Origin: Photorhabdus sp. CRCIA-P01
Lineage (GTDB): Bacteria > Pseudomonadota > Gammaproteobacteria > Enterobacterales > Enterobacteriaceae
Reading direction: 5' to 3'
Assembly (NCBI RefSeq): GCF_003545805.1
Contig: NZ_NMQR01000015.1
Location: 1 to 64,000 of the forward strand
DNA length: 64,000 nt
Both the position numbers and the translations under genes were made by a program. Below the pieces are notes generated by a model. That model did not search any database. It was not told the DNA's origin and worked only from the letters and a program-made list of their open reading frames with translations. Shown here piece after piece: positions 50,761-61,302 of the stretch. The number at the start of each line of letters is the position of its first letter. Position 1 is the first letter of the stretch.

Positions 50761-51785
50761 TTGTCTTGTTTTAACCCCTGACGGTAAATATTTACCGCCT
50801 TGTTATGCGCAGCCAGATTGGCCGTAAAAGTATGACCACCTTTACCATTCGCCACAAAATAGAGAAATTCGGTTTTTGCCGGGTGTGCGGCCGCTTTTAT
50901 AGAAGCAAGGCCAGGCATTGCAATCGGTGTAGGTGGCAGGCCATTAATCATATAAGTATTGTAGGGCGTCAATGTCGTTAAATCTTTACGAAAAATAGTG
51001 CCTGTATATTTTTCACCTAAACCATAAATCACTGTCGGATCAGTTTGAAGTCGCATATTCAACCGTAAACGATTAATAAATACAGAAGCAACTTTTGTCC
51101 GCTCGGCCTCAACACCGGTCTCTTTTTCAATAATCGACGCCATAATCAACATTTCATAAGCATTCTTATAGGGCAAATTTTTGTCGCGCGCGTTCCATTC
51201 CTCTTCAAGCGTCATTTTCATCCGTCGATATGCTCGTTTCAGCAATGCAACATCGCTTGTACCTGCCGTATAGTGATAGGTATCAGGATAAAGCCACCCT
51301 TCCAGGGTATCCGCATCTTTAATATCGAGTATTTCAGCCAATTCCCGAGCATCTTTATTATCCAATTCATGTTTAAGATATTCAGATTGCTGTAGTATTT
51401 TCCACCAGTCAGATAAACGGCCACCTTCAACAAAACGGACCGTAAATTGCGCTTCTTTACCACTAGAGAATAATTGCAACATTTCCCGTAAAGTCATTTC
51501 TCGTGTTAATTGATAAGTTCCCGCTTTGAACTCGGCAAGTTTTGGCTCCAACCTTAATAACCAAGGGAAAATATGACTATCTTCAATCAGGTTATCCCGA
51601 ACCAGTAACGCTTCCAAACCATGACGACCAATACCAGCTGACAGGGTAAATATTCGATCCTGTTTAATTGTTAGTGTTTGATCCGCAAATTTTTCAACTT
51701 TTTCATAGCCAGCATAGAGTAATATTGCTGCCATAATGACAATCAAAACCAATAGGGCAAAAAGGCGTTTTTTCCATTTCATCAA
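50757..51785 (-). CDS. mltG: Endolytic murein transglycosylase MltG
   Basis: Inner-membrane enzyme that cuts nascent glycan strands and sets their length. One N-terminal helix (about 7-25) is followed by a LysM-like module and the YceG catalytic domain with the essential Glu (E220) in [10 protein letters not shown] and [25 protein letters not shown]. The 342 residues match E. coli YceG. It overlaps tmk by 4 bp. Confidence 0.96.
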   Translation of the reverse strand: MMKWKKRLFALLVLIVIMAAILLYAGYEKVEKFADQTLTIKQDRIFTLSAGIGRHGLEALLVRDNLIEDSHIFPWLLRLEPKLAEFKAGTYQLTREMTLREMLQLFSSGKEAQFTVRFVEGGRLSDWWKILQQSEYLKHELDNKDARELAEILDIKDADTLEGWLYPDTYHYTAGTSDVALLKRAYRRMKMTLEEEWNARDKNLPYKNAYEMLIMASIIEKETGVEAERTKVASVFINRLRLNMRLQTDPTVIYGLGEKYTGTIFRKDLTTLTPYNTYMINGLPPTPIAMPGLASIKAAAHPAKTEFLYFVANGKGGHTFTANLAAHNKAVNIYRQGLKQDK

Positions 51786-51848
51786 TTAATCTAATCACTT
51801 AAACACATTGTTTACTTAGACACACGGTTCACTTAAATACATCGTGAA

Positions 51849-52673
51849 TTACAACTTCAGACATTCAGGAAGCAAATATTCATACAGTTCCCTTGACTGA
51901 TATTTCCATCCGGGCTGATTTTCATAAGCTTGAATTTCTCTGACAGGTATCACTGGCATTAAAGAATTACAGACTATCACCTCATCTGCATCAGCCAATG
52001 TTTCGGGATAACAGTTTACACAAGAAAAGTGATAATCGCTTTCCGATAATAGCGCGATTATTCTTTCCCGCATCACACCTTCGATACCACAGCCTCGTAA
52101 ATCAGGAGTATACACATCTTTGCCCTTACGCCAGAAAATGTTTGCAGTACAGCATTCAACCAGAAAACCATCAGTATTAACGACCAGAGCTTCATCGGCA
52201 TTTGATTTTTCGATAAATGATTTAATCAATATCTGTTCTAAGCGGTTAAGGTGTTTAATTCCAGCAAGATAGGGGTTTATTCCCATCGGTACCGGACTGA
52301 GTACCATAGATAAACCTTTCTGACGCTGTTTCAAATACTTATCGGGATAAGAACTAAGAGACAAGATCTGATTGGGTTGTGTAAAACCCTGAGCACTATA
52401 ACCACGCCCTCCAGCTCCACGGGAAATAATAACTTTAAGTACACCTTGTTCAGTTGTGGAAGCAATCTGTTTTATATGGTTTTCAAGCTGTTGCCAATCG
52501 GGCTGTGGAAGATATAACCTTTCAACGCCTTTTTGTAATCTTTGGATATGCAGTGGCAACAAAGCGGTCTGCCCCTGTTCTATTTTTGCTGTTGTGAAAC
52601 AACCATCACCGAATTGAACTGAACGATCATTGACAGGTAAATAGTCGCTCCGCTCCCCATTAATCCAATACAT
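51849..52673 (-). CDS. pabC: Aminodeoxychorismate lyase PabC
   Basis: PLP enzyme of fold type IV that releases p-aminobenzoate and pyruvate from 4-amino-4-deoxychorismate, for folate. The PLP-binding Lys is in AGIKHLNRLEQ (about K140), and the cofactor glutamate region is DEALVVNTDGFLVECCTANIFW. Length is 274. It is separated from fabF upstream by a strong terminator, so it probably begins the pabC-mltG-tmk-holB-ycfH transcript. Confidence 0.95.
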   Translation of the reverse strand: MYWINGERSDYLPVNDRSVQFGDGCFTTAKIEQGQTALLPLHIQRLQKGVERLYLPQPDWQQLENHIKQIASTTEQGVLKVIISRGAGGRGYSAQGFTQPNQILSLSSYPDKYLKQRQKGLSMVLSPVPMGINPYLAGIKHLNRLEQILIKSFIEKSNADEALVVNTDGFLVECCTANIFWRKGKDVYTPDLRGCGIEGVMRERIIALLSESDYHFSCVNCYPETLADADEVIVCNSLMPVIPVREIQAYENQPGWKYQSRELYEYLLPECLKL

Positions 52674-52782
52674 ATAATTTTGTGCTTAATTACTCAAAAA
52701 AGGCATTTCAATGCAATTTATCAACAAACGGTATCATAGTATATCGCTGACACGAGTGCAAAAATGCCCACGGCTCTTGTCA

Positions 52783-52819
52783 CAAAAAAAGCTCCAATAA
52801 TTATTAACTATTGGAGCTC
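52783..52819 (-). terminator. Rho-independent terminator of the fab operon
   Basis: On the minus strand, perfect 10-bp arms AGCTCCAATA/TATTGGAGCT with a 9-nt loop, followed by TTTTTTGTG. It lies between fabF and pabC. A weaker CAGTAT/ATACTG hairpin stands 15-35 bp upstream of it. Confidence 0.93.
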
Positions 52820-52912
52820 TCTATTCTGTCGCCTCCCAGTATTTACAAAATCATACTGAGAAGCCCTCAACAACAAGTTTCTGTAATATCAGGCTTTGTC
52901 TGTCAATCAGGT

Positions 52913-54160
52913 TTACCTCTTACGGAAAATCAGTGAGCCGTTAGTGCCACCGAAGCCGAAAGAGTTACACAATGCATATTCCATCCCCTCTACCTTACGG
53001 GATTCATTTGGCACGAAATCCAGACAGCAGTTCTCATCCTGATTTTCCAGATTGATAGTTGGCGGAACAACCTGATCACGCAATGCCAGGATAGTGAAAA
53101 TAGATTCAACCGCCCCCGCAGCACCCAACAAATGACCAGTCATTGATTTAGTCGAACTCACTAAAACATCAGTGCCTTTACCAAACACCAACTCAACTGC
53201 ATGGGCTTCCGCTAAGTCGCCAGCAGATGTTGAAGTACCGTGAGCATTAATATATCCCACTTGCTTGGTCGTGATACCGGCATCTTTCAGCGCATTTTCC
53301 ATCGCCAGCGCGGCACCCGCACCATTTTCTGGCGGTGACGTCATATGATAAGCATCACTGCTCATGCCAAAGCCAACGATTTCTGCGTAAATTTTCGCAC
53401 CACGTCTCTTCGCATGTTCATATTCCTCCAGTACCAAGATACCTGCGCCATCCCCCAGAACAAAACCATCGCGGTCTTTATCCCACGGACGACTTGCACC
53501 TTGTGGATTATCGTTACGGGTAGATAAAGCACGGGCAGCACCAAAACCACCAACCCCCAGAGGAGTACTGGCTTTTTCCGCACCACCGGCTAGCATAATG
53601 TCAGCATCATTATAGGCAATAATACGGGCAGCATGGCCAATATTATGTACACCTGACGTACATGCCGTGGCGATAGAAATGCTTGGGCCACGCAAGCCGT
53701 AAATAATACTCAGATGACCTGCTACCATGTTTACGATCGTAGAAGGTACGAAGAACGGGCTGATCTTACGAGGACCACTCGCCACCAACGCCCCGTGATT
53801 TTCTTCAATCAGACCCAAACCACCAATACCAGAACCAATAGCAGCACCAAAACGACTAGCATTGGCTTCTGTTACTTCAATTCCAGAATCTTCAATGGCT
53901 TGCACACCTGCTGCAATACCATATTGAATGAAATCATCCATTTTTCGTGCATCCTTGCGCGAAATATTGAAATCTTCATGATTAAAACCTTTAACCAGAC
54001 CAGCAAACTTAGTTGCATGGTGACTGGTGTCAAAATGGTCAATAAGGCTGATACCACTCTGTCCGGCACAAACAGCTTTCCAAGAAGATTCAGCTGTATT
54101 ACCGACAGGAGATAACATGCCTAATCCGGTCACAACTACTCGACGCTTAGACACGCTCAT
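52913..54160 (-). CDS. fabF: 3-oxoacyl-ACP synthase II FabF
   Basis: Condensing enzyme for fatty acid elongation and temperature control of unsaturated chains. The thiolase-fold catalytic Cys is C167 ([12 protein letters not shown]), with His in [11 protein letters not shown] and GHLLGAAGA and the Lys of SSTKSMTGH. The N-terminus is [20 protein letters not shown]. Length is 415. It follows acpP on the same strand. Confidence 0.98.
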   Translation of the reverse strand: MSVSKRRVVVTGLGMLSPVGNTAESSWKAVCAGQSGISLIDHFDTSHHATKFAGLVKGFNHEDFNISRKDARKMDDFIQYGIAAGVQAIEDSGIEVTEANASRFGAAIGSGIGGLGLIEENHGALVASGPRKISPFFVPSTIVNMVAGHLSIIYGLRGPSISIATACTSGVHNIGHAARIIAYNDADIMLAGGAEKASTPLGVGGFGAARALSTRNDNPQGASRPWDKDRDGFVLGDGAGILVLEEYEHAKRRGAKIYAEIVGFGMSSDAYHMTSPPENGAGAALAMENALKDAGITTKQVGYINAHGTSTSAGDLAEAHAVELVFGKGTDVLVSSTKSMTGHLLGAAGAVESIFTILALRDQVVPPTINLENQDENCCLDFVPNESRKVEGMEYALCNSFGFGGTNGSLIFRKR

Positions 54161-54227
54161 CCTCCAGGGAGGGAAGTTATTTAGGGCGGAAACATAGGCG
54201 GTCGAATGACCGCCTAGGTGTGTTCAC

Positions 54228-54464
54228 TTATTCGCTTTGGTTCTGGACGTAATCAATAGCTGCCTGAACTGTAGTGATCTTTTCTGCTTCTTCATCTGGA
54301 ATTTCGATATCGAACTCTTCTTCCAGAGCCATTACTAGTTCAACTGTGTCAAGAGAATCAGCGCCCAAGTCATCTACAAAAGAAGCTGAATTAACAACTT
54401 CTTCCTCTTTAACACCAAGTTGTTCAACGATGATTTTTTTAACGCGTTCTTCAATAGTGCTCAT
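54228..54464 (-). CDS. acpP: Acyl carrier protein
   Basis: 78-residue carrier of growing acyl chains, also required by PlsX and by the lipid A enzymes. The 4'-phosphopantetheine site is S37 in [18 protein letters not shown]. The sequence is acidic and nearly identical to E. coli AcpP. It sits between fabG and fabF as in E. coli. Confidence 0.99.
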   Translation of the reverse strand: MSTIEERVKKIIVEQLGVKEEEVVNSASFVDDLGADSLDTVELVMALEEEFDIEIPDEEAEKITTVQAAIDYVQNQSE

Positions 54465-54618
54465 GCTATTAAATTTCCTATCAAAATTCGCTTTCGCGAT
54501 GGTTTTCGTAGTTTATAAAATACAGGAAAAGATGCAACCCAATCCCGGCTGGTCGAACCACAAACTTGCTCTATTTTGCGTTATTTGACACAAAAAATGC
54601 AACTGGTTCGCTCATTTT

Positions 54619-55353
54619 TTAGTTCATATACATGCCGCCATTGACATGTAATGTTTCGCCTGTGATGTAAGCCGCTTCATCAGAAGCTAAGAAAGCTACA
54701 GCACTAGCAATTTCTTTGACATCCCCAAGCCGCTTAGCGGGGATATCATTCGAAAAACTCGCCAACTGCTCCTCTGGCAAGGCTTTTAGCATATCAGTTT
54801 CAATCAGCCCCGGCGCAACAACGTTAACAGTAATACCACGGGAAATCACTTCGCGAGCCAATGTTTTACTGAAACCAATAATCCCTGCTTTCGCCGCTGC
54901 ATAACTTGCTTGCCCAGGGTTCCCCATCGATCCAACAACAGAACCAATAGAGATAATACGACCATAACGTTTTTTTATCATAAAGCGCATTGCCGCTTTT
55001 GACATACGGAAAACGGATGAAAGATTAGTGTCAATAACATGCTGCCACTCATCATCCTTTATGCGCATCACCAAGTTATCACCTGTGATACCCGCATTGT
55101 TCACTAAAATGTCAAGCCCACCACACTCTGTTCGGATGGTGGACATGAGCTGTTCAATCGATTCCGGATCAGTGACATTCAGTACAAAACCTTTACCTTT
55201 TTCACCAAGGTAAGCACTGATGACTTCAGCGCCTTTTTCGCTTGTTGCTGTACCAATGATATAGGCTCCACGCTCTGCTAATAGCTCAGCAGTTGCACGA
55301 CCGATCCCACGGCTAGCACCTGTTACTAATGCAATCTTTCCGTCTAATCTCAT
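54619..55353 (-). CDS. fabG: 3-oxoacyl-ACP reductase FabG
   Basis: NADPH-dependent SDR enzyme that reduces beta-ketoacyl-ACP. TGASRGIG is the cofactor loop, and the catalytic Ser-Tyr-Lys are in SIGSVVGSMGNPGQASYAAAK order. The ATG at 55353 after TTGAGGAAC gives 244 residues starting MRLDGKIALVTG; a longer frame from a TTG at 55365 is not needed. It follows fabD by 8 bp. Confidence 0.98.
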   Translation of the reverse strand: MRLDGKIALVTGASRGIGRATAELLAERGAYIIGTATSEKGAEVISAYLGEKGKGFVLNVTDPESIEQLMSTIRTECGGLDILVNNAGITGDNLVMRIKDDEWQHVIDTNLSSVFRMSKAAMRFMIKKRYGRIISIGSVVGSMGNPGQASYAAAKAGIIGFSKTLAREVISRGITVNVVAPGLIETDMLKALPEEQLASFSNDIPAKRLGDVKEIASAVAFLASDEAAYITGETLHVNGGMYMN

Positions 55354-55361
55354 ATTGTTCC

Positions 55362-56300
55362 TCAATTATTTTCCAATGCAGTTACTAGTGAAGCTGTGTC
55401 ATTAACTGCTGCTGCGCTTAAGGTATTGACAATTCGTTTAGTTAAACCTGTCAAAACTCTACCTGGCCCTATTTCTAATAGCCGCCCGACACCCTGTCCA
55501 GCAATAAATTCAACTGTTTCTGTCCAACGAACAGGGTTATAGAGTTGTCGTACCAGTGCATCACGGATAGCTTCAGCAGATTGTTCTATTTTCACATCAA
55601 CATTATTTACCACCGGGAACTGAGGATGGCTAAATTCAATTCCTTCCAAAACAACTGCCAGCTTATCTGCGGCGGGTTTCATCAGTGCACAATGCGACGG
55701 TACACTGACTGCCAAAGGCAGCGCACGTTTCGCACCGGCGGCTTTACATGCATCACCAGCACGCTCTACCGCCTCTTTCTCACCCGCAATAACAACTTGA
55801 CCAGGTGAGTTAAAGTTAACAGGAGAAACAATTTGCCCCTGAGCTACTTCTTTACAGGCACGATCAATGGACTCATTATCTAAACCAATAATAACATACA
55901 TTGCACCAGTGCCTTCAGGCACGGCTTCTTGCATCAATTTGCCACGCAGTTCAACAAGTCTAATTGCTTGTTTGAAATCAATGACACCCGCACAAACCAG
56001 TGCGGAATATTCACCAAGGCTATGTCCAGCCATCAGTGATGGTGCTTTTCCACCTTTTTCCTGCCAAAGCCGCCAGATAGCAACCGATGCTGTCAACAAC
56101 GCGGGTTGAGTTTGCCATGTTTTGTTCAGTTCTTCTTCTGGCCCCTGTTGAACCAGTGCCCAGAGATCATATCCCAGTACATCAGACGCTTCAGCGAAAG
56201 TTTGCTCGACAACCGGGAACGCTGTAGCCAAATCGGCCAACATACCAAGGTCTTGAGAACCCTGACCAGGAAATACCATTGCAAATTCAGACATAGACAT
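55362..56300 (-). CDS. fabD: Malonyl-CoA:ACP transacylase FabD
   Basis: Loads malonate onto ACP. The nucleophile Ser is in AGHSLGEYSALV with the oxyanion FPGQGSQ near the N-terminus and the catalytic His in SVPSHCALM. Three Met codons lie close together: 56306, 56300 and 56294. The one at 56300 is best spaced from AGGAAG. Length is about 312. It is co-transcribed with fabH and fabG. Confidence 0.97.
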   Translation of the reverse strand: MSMSEFAMVFPGQGSQDLGMLADLATAFPVVEQTFAEASDVLGYDLWALVQQGPEEELNKTWQTQPALLTASVAIWRLWQEKGGKAPSLMAGHSLGEYSALVCAGVIDFKQAIRLVELRGKLMQEAVPEGTGAMYVIIGLDNESIDRACKEVAQGQIVSPVNFNSPGQVVIAGEKEAVERAGDACKAAGAKRALPLAVSVPSHCALMKPAADKLAVVLEGIEFSHPQFPVVNNVDVKIEQSAEAIRDALVRQLYNPVRWTETVEFIAGQGVGRLLEIGPGRVLTGLTKRIVNTLSAAAVNDTASLVTALENN

Positions 56301-56318
56301 GTTCATCTTCCTGTCAAA

Positions 56319-57272
56319 TTAAAAACGTATCAGTGCTGAACCCCAAGTAAGGCCACCACCAAAAGCCTCAATTAAGATTAACTGACCACGCTTAATCCGG
56401 CCATCACGTACTGCTTCATCAAATGCTGTAGGTACCGATGCCGCAGAAGTATTACCGTAACGATCTAGCGTTACCACTACTTTATCCATTGTCATATTTA
56501 ATTTTTTAGCTGTCGCCGCGATAATACGCAAATTAGCCTGATGAGGTACCAGCCAATCCAACTCACTATACGGTAAGTTATTTGCTTCTAGAGTTTCATC
56601 AACTATGTTAGCCAATTCACGGACTGCAATCTTAAATACTTCATTACCGATCATACTGGCATACGCTGGTTCTTTTAGATTCTGACGCTCCTGATAAGGC
56701 AATACCAACAATTTACCATAGCTACCGTTTGCATGAAGGTGAGTTGAAAGAATTCCTGGCTCATTAGAAGCCCCTACCACCATAGCACCCGCACCATCGC
56801 CAAACAGGACAAGTGTTCCGCGATCTTCTGGATCAAGTGTTCTGGTAATAGAATCAGAACCAATAACAAGTGCATGTTTGGCCGCACCGGTTCTAATAAA
56901 CTTATCAGCAATACTCAGTGCATAAACAAAACCAGAACAAGCGGCGGAAATATCAAAAGCCGCAGAATTTTGGGTACCCAACATGTGCTGAATTTGGCAC
57001 GCGGAACTGGGGAAAGCATGGGTGGATGAAGCTGTTGCAACAATGATTAAATCAATCTGATCTTTATCAATGCCCGACATTTCAATTGCTTTCTTTGCAG
57101 CCCGGAACCCCATAACTGCAACAGTTTCATCATCAGTAGCAATACGACGTTCGCGGACACCTGTACGGGTAACAATCCACTCATCAGAAGTATCCACCAT
57201 TTTTTCTAAATCAGCATTAGTACGCACTTGCGCAGGCAGATAACTACCTGTACCTAAAATTTTTGTATACAT
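56319..57272 (-). CDS. fabH: 3-oxoacyl-ACP synthase III FabH
   Basis: Starts fatty acid synthesis by condensing acetyl-CoA with malonyl-ACP. The triad is C112 ([12 protein letters not shown]), the His of [11 protein letters not shown] and the Asn of RYGNTSAAS. The 317-residue length is standard. plsX ends 6 bp upstream of its start on the minus strand. Confidence 0.98.
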   Translation of the reverse strand: MYTKILGTGSYLPAQVRTNADLEKMVDTSDEWIVTRTGVRERRIATDDETVAVMGFRAAKKAIEMSGIDKDQIDLIIVATASSTHAFPSSACQIQHMLGTQNSAAFDISAACSGFVYALSIADKFIRTGAAKHALVIGSDSITRTLDPEDRGTLVLFGDGAGAMVVGASNEPGILSTHLHANGSYGKLLVLPYQERQNLKEPAYASMIGNEVFKIAVRELANIVDETLEANNLPYSELDWLVPHQANLRIIAATAKKLNMTMDKVVVTLDRYGNTSAASVPTAFDEAVRDGRIKRGQLILIEAFGGGLTWGSALIRF

Positions 57273-57278
57273 GTATGT

Positions 57279-58316
57279 TCAGTCACTCTTGGGTAATGCT
57301 GTTTCCAGGCGTGCAGCAATTCTATCAGGAACCTGCCTTTCAACGGCCTGAACAGCCTGTTCGATTGCGGCTTTAAACGCATGCTCATTAGCCGCCCCAT
57401 GGCTTTTGATTACAATTCCATATAATCCTAACAGACATGCGCCATTATACTGGTCAGGGTTCAGGTGACCGAAGCGTTTTGTCATCCGTTTTTGCAACCA
57501 CTTCTTGACTATTTTCAGCAACCAGGAAAATTTTTTCTTTTGTTCATCCGATGATTTGAGCAAGGATAAGATAACTCTAATCGCCCCTTCCATCGTTTTT
57601 AACGTCACGTTACCTGCGAAGCCGTCACATACCAACACATCGCTCTTACCTGTCAGTAATTCGTCGCCTTCCAGATATCCAATGTAATTTATTGTCGGAA
57701 TGCGCTTTAAAATAGTGGCGGCTTCGCGGATATTATCCAGCCCTTTACTCTCTTCTGTACCAATGTTAAGCAATGCTACCGCGGGATTAACCACACCGAC
57801 CACTTCCTCTGCCATCACTGAACCCATGATGGCGAATTGCACTAGCATGCGGCTATCGCAATTAACATTGGCGCCTAAATCCAATACGACAGTTTGCCGC
57901 TGTTTCAGGTTTGGTAACACGGTCATCAAAGCGGGTCTTTCAATGCCCTCTATCGATTTTAGCATTACTTTAGACAACCCCATCAATACTCCGGTATTCC
58001 CTGCACTGACACACGCCTGCGCTTCACCAGATTTCACTAAATCCAATGCAATACGCATTGACGTTCCGCGGCTATTACGAATTGCCTGCGACGGCTTCGC
58101 ATCGTTAGCCACGACCTGTTCAGCAGGAACCACTTGCAAACGACTAAGCAACTCAGCATCACTGTTTGCAAGCATCGGGGAAATGGTATCGGGGGCGCCG
58201 ACCAGCAATAATTTAAGTCTAGGGTTAGATGCCAGTGCCTGCAATGCAGCAGGCACCGTAACGCGAGGACCAAAGTCCCCGCTCATGGCATCTAACGCTA
58301 AAGTCAGATTAGTCAA
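57279..58316 (-). CDS. plsX: Phosphate acyltransferase PlsX
   Basis: Peripheral membrane enzyme that converts acyl-ACP to acyl-phosphate for phospholipid synthesis. The 345-residue product has N-terminal [49 protein letters not shown] and [13 protein letters not shown]. The GD to SGD change in DAMSGDFGP, where E. coli has DVMGGDFGP, is conservative. It follows rpmF by 29 bp. Confidence 0.98.
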   Translation of the reverse strand: MTNLTLALDAMSGDFGPRVTVPAALQALASNPRLKLLLVGAPDTISPMLANSDAELLSRLQVVPAEQVVANDAKPSQAIRNSRGTSMRIALDLVKSGEAQACVSAGNTGVLMGLSKVMLKSIEGIERPALMTVLPNLKQRQTVVLDLGANVNCDSRMLVQFAIMGSVMAEEVVGVVNPAVALLNIGTEESKGLDNIREAATILKRIPTINYIGYLEGDELLTGKSDVLVCDGFAGNVTLKTMEGAIRVILSLLKSSDEQKKKFSWLLKIVKKWLQKRMTKRFGHLNPDQYNGACLLGLYGIVIKSHGAANEHAFKAAIEQAVQAVERQVPDRIAARLETALPKSD

Positions 58317-58345
58317 GGTATCAACTTGCTAATGACTGGCGGAGA

Positions 58346-58516
58346 TTATTTGTTGATGACTTTGCGGCCACGGTAGTAGCCATCAGCAGTCACATGGTGA
58401 CGCAGGTGAGTTTCACCAGAAGTTTTATCTACAGATAGTAATGGTGCAGTCAGTGCATCATGAGAACGACGCATACCACGTTTAGAACGAGTTGGTTTAT
58501 TCTGTTGTACGGCCAT
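58346..58516 (-). CDS. rpmF: Ribosomal protein bL32
   Basis: A 56-residue large-subunit protein: [20 protein letters not shown] through [20 protein letters not shown] and NK. It lies between yceD and plsX as in E. coli, and SD AAGGAG precedes the ATG. This is the cysteine-less form of L32 typical of enterics. Confidence 0.98.
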   Translation of the reverse strand: MAVQQNKPTRSKRGMRRSHDALTAPLLSVDKTSGETHLRHHVTADGYYRGRKVINK

Positions 58517-58528
58517 TGACCTTACTCC

Positions 58529-59053
58529 TTAAGTACTTTTCTTTAAGCTGGCTAATACGGCAAATGGGTTTGGTTTTTCAGCCTCTAGAGGTAATTCACC
58601 AAACACCATGTCCGCTTCGGACACTTCACAGTGTTCAGAATCATGTACCGGAACCACCGGCAGAGAAAGAATTATTTCATCTTCAATCATTGCCAGCAAA
58701 TCTATTTCGCCAAATTCGTTAACGTCAATTGGCTCATACTCTTCCGGTAATGCTTCAGCCTGTTCATCATTGACGACCGGGCTAAAACAATATGTTATGT
58801 GAACGTGATGGCTGAAATTACCGCCACAACGCTGACATTCAAGCGTAACATCCACATCGGAATGCCCACGCACAACCGCCAGACGTTGGTTATCTATCTG
58901 AAACGATAAAACGCTGTCTACATCATTGTCCACGCTAACCACAGATTCCGCGATACGCAAAACTTGCTCAGGTGAATAACTACCTGCGTAGTCTAATCGT
59001 TTCTGAGCTGCGCGAAGCGCATCAATGGTCAGGGGTAATTTTACCTTTTGCAT
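58529..59053 (-). CDS. yceD: 23S rRNA accumulation protein YceD (DUF177)
   Basis: A 174-residue protein needed for normal 23S rRNA accumulation in E. coli and plants; its biochemical role is unclear. A conserved Cys pair ([10 protein letters not shown]) and the [20 protein letters not shown] segment with [13 protein letters not shown] identify it. It begins the yceD-rpmF-plsX-fab run, 12 bp upstream of rpmF, and is divergent from yceF. Confidence 0.95.
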   Translation of the reverse strand: MQKVKLPLTIDALRAAQKRLDYAGSYSPEQVLRIAESVVSVDNDVDSVLSFQIDNQRLAVVRGHSDVDVTLECQRCGGNFSHHVHITYCFSPVVNDEQAEALPEEYEPIDVNEFGEIDLLAMIEDEIILSLPVVPVHDSEHCEVSEADMVFGELPLEAEKPNPFAVLASLKKST

Positions 59054-59195
59054 AAGGCGCGCATATTATCTTTGTAATGAGATATAGTCAAAGAAAAAGG
59101 CCACACATCTGCACCTTTCCGCCAAATATTCGCTTATTAAGCGGTGCCTAGTTTAAAATGCCTGCAATTATTTCGCCATGTCTTTTGGAAAAATT

Positions 59196-59786
59196 ATGAC
59201 ACAAATCATTTTAGCTTCCACATCAGCTTACCGCCGCATGTTACTGGAAAAACTTCGTTTACCCTTTATATGCGCGGCTCCTAATACTGATGAAACACCT
59301 CGAATGAATGAAAATGCGGAACAGCTCGTTATGCGTTTGGCACAAGCCAAGGCACAGGCATTACAAACAAAATATTCTCAGCATTTGATTATTGGTTCTG
59401 ATCAAGTTTGTGTTATTAATGGCGAAATCACCGGCAAGCCCCATAGTTTCGAAAATGCATTTAAACAATTACAGCAAGCCAGTGGTCATTGCGTCACCTT
59501 TTATACCGGCATTTCTCTCTTTAACAGCAAAACAGGTATAACTGATACCCGTTGTGAATTATTCAATGTCTATTTTAGAGAGCTGACTGATGATGAAATC
59601 TGGGCTTATTTAACCACGGAAAACCCCCTTAATTGTGCCGGAAGCTTTAAAAGCGAAGGGTTAGGAATCACTTTATTTGAACGACTTGAAGGGAAAGACC
59701 CGAATACGCTGATAGGTTTACCATTAATTACATTGACTGAATTATTAATCCGCCAGGGGATAAACCCACTGACGGCGATAGGTTAA
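59196..59786 (+). CDS. yceF: Maf-like nucleotide pyrophosphatase YceF
   Basis: House-cleaning pyrophosphatase; E. coli YceF hydrolyses 7-methyl-GTP. It has the N-terminal Maf motif [38 protein letters not shown] with the catalytic Asp, and [20 protein letters not shown]. The ATG at 59196 after GGAAAAATT gives 196 residues; the in-frame 59178 start is not needed. Its end overlaps the convergent rluC end by 4 bp. Confidence 0.95.
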   Translation: MTQIILASTSAYRRMLLEKLRLPFICAAPNTDETPRMNENAEQLVMRLAQAKAQALQTKYSQHLIIGSDQVCVINGEITGKPHSFENAFKQLQQASGHCVTFYTGISLFNSKTGITDTRCELFNVYFRELTDDEIWAYLTTENPLNCAGSFKSEGLGITLFERLEGKDPNTLIGLPLITLTELLIRQGINPLTAIG

Positions 59787-60742
59787 TTACTGTGATTCCG
59801 ACGTAGCGTTTTTATACAATAGCGCAATTGCTCATCCATCGGTGCTTCAAGACGTAATGTCTCCCCCGTCGAGGGATGAGTAAATTTTAGCGCGCTGGCA
59901 TGCAAGAATAGGCGGTTAAGACCCGTATTTGACAATTGCGAATCAAAAATTTTATCCCCATAGCGATCATCAAAAGCGATCGGATGCCCAGCATATTGAG
60001 CATGAACACGGATTTGATGAGTCCGACCTGTTACCGGGCTGGCTTTCACTAACGTTGCATTGGCAAAACGCTCTTCTACTTTAAAACGTGTTTCAGAAGG
60101 CTTACCTTCATTGCTTACTTTAACAATCCGCTCACCACTTTGCAGGATATTTTTCAGCAATGAAGCCTGAACCACCTTACAATGTGATTGCCATTGTCCT
60201 TGAACTAAAGCCAGATAATCTTTCTGCATCTGTTTAAGGCGTAATTGCTCGTGCAAGGCCCGTAAAGCTGAGCGTTTTTTAGCAATTAACAAAATTCCAG
60301 AGGTATCACGATCCAGACGATGCACCAATTCGAGGAATTTTGCTTCCGGACGCAATACCCGCAATCCTTCGATAACGCCAAAACTTAAACCACTACCGCC
60401 ATGAACGGCCGTACCAGAAGGTTTATTGAGCACCAGAATATGGTCATCTTCGTATAAGATACAGTCGTCCAATGCAGCGACTTTATCCAGTTTAGCTGAA
60501 ACTGGTATCTCTTGCCGTTCCGCAACCCGAACCGGCGGAATTCTGACAACATCCCCCTCAGACAATTTATACTCAGGTTTTATCCTGCCTTTATTTACCC
60601 GGACTTCGCCCTTACGCACAATCCGGTAAATCATGCTCTTAGGAACACCCTTCAAACGCGCTAATAAAAAATTATCAACTCGCTGTCCAGCCTCATCGTC
60701 ATCAATAGTGACAAATTGTACAACTTGATTATTCGTTTTCAT
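59783..60742 (-). CDS. rluC: 23S rRNA pseudouridine synthase RluC
   Basis: Makes pseudouridine at positions 955, 2504 and 2580 of 23S rRNA in E. coli. The N-terminal S4 domain (about 18-75: [20 protein letters not shown]) is followed by the RluA-type catalytic domain with Asp in [18 protein letters not shown], and [20 protein letters not shown]. The ATG at 60742 gives 319 residues, the E. coli length. It is divergent from rne. Confidence 0.97.
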   Translation of the reverse strand: MKTNNQVVQFVTIDDDEAGQRVDNFLLARLKGVPKSMIYRIVRKGEVRVNKGRIKPEYKLSEGDVVRIPPVRVAERQEIPVSAKLDKVAALDDCILYEDDHILVLNKPSGTAVHGGSGLSFGVIEGLRVLRPEAKFLELVHRLDRDTSGILLIAKKRSALRALHEQLRLKQMQKDYLALVQGQWQSHCKVVQASLLKNILQSGERIVKVSNEGKPSETRFKVEERFANATLVKASPVTGRTHQIRVHAQYAGHPIAFDDRYGDKIFDSQLSNTGLNRLFLHASALKFTHPSTGETLRLEAPMDEQLRYCIKTLRRNHSN

Positions 60743-61302
60743 GATAGCAATTTTAATTATCACTCAAGCAGAGTGCTACTCATTTTTAAATTATGTGTAA
60801 AAATCACGCATACTTTCTGGTTGTTACCTTCCCTACTTTAAGATAAAGATTAAATATTAACTATTTCTTCCTATTTCATCAGAAAAACCGCTTAAAGACA
60901 TAAAGTCACCTTGCTATCACCCCAACAGCAATGGAATAATACGTAGCCACCATCAGTTTTTTAATCCTGAATGGCGAAGTTAAACGTTTGTTCTATATTT
61001 GATTGCACAAAAACGCAGCAATGGCGTAAGACGTACTGGGAAATCAAATAATTAGCGGGCTATGGGTAGCAGATTACTGGAATTGGATCAAATCAGCTTC
61101 ATTTATATTTGCAGATTATTCCTAGAAAAAGGTACTGTTTTCTAAGTGAAAATTCAGACCTGCCGAAAATATGCGTCTCTATACAAACGACAACCGGGAG
61201 GTTGGCGGATTTGTAAAAGACACGAGACCATCGGTTACCAGTCACTTATCTATATTTGCCCATAGCTCTATAACTAATGTAAAAAATAATGAGTAAGTTA
61301 CA
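60743..61302 (+). promoter_or_regulatory. rne promoter and long 5' leader
   Basis: 560 bp between divergent rluC and rne with no ORF. In E. coli the rne 5' UTR is about 360 nt and carries the rne5 element through which RNase E autoregulates. Position and length suggest the same here, but I did not verify the fold. Confidence 0.45.
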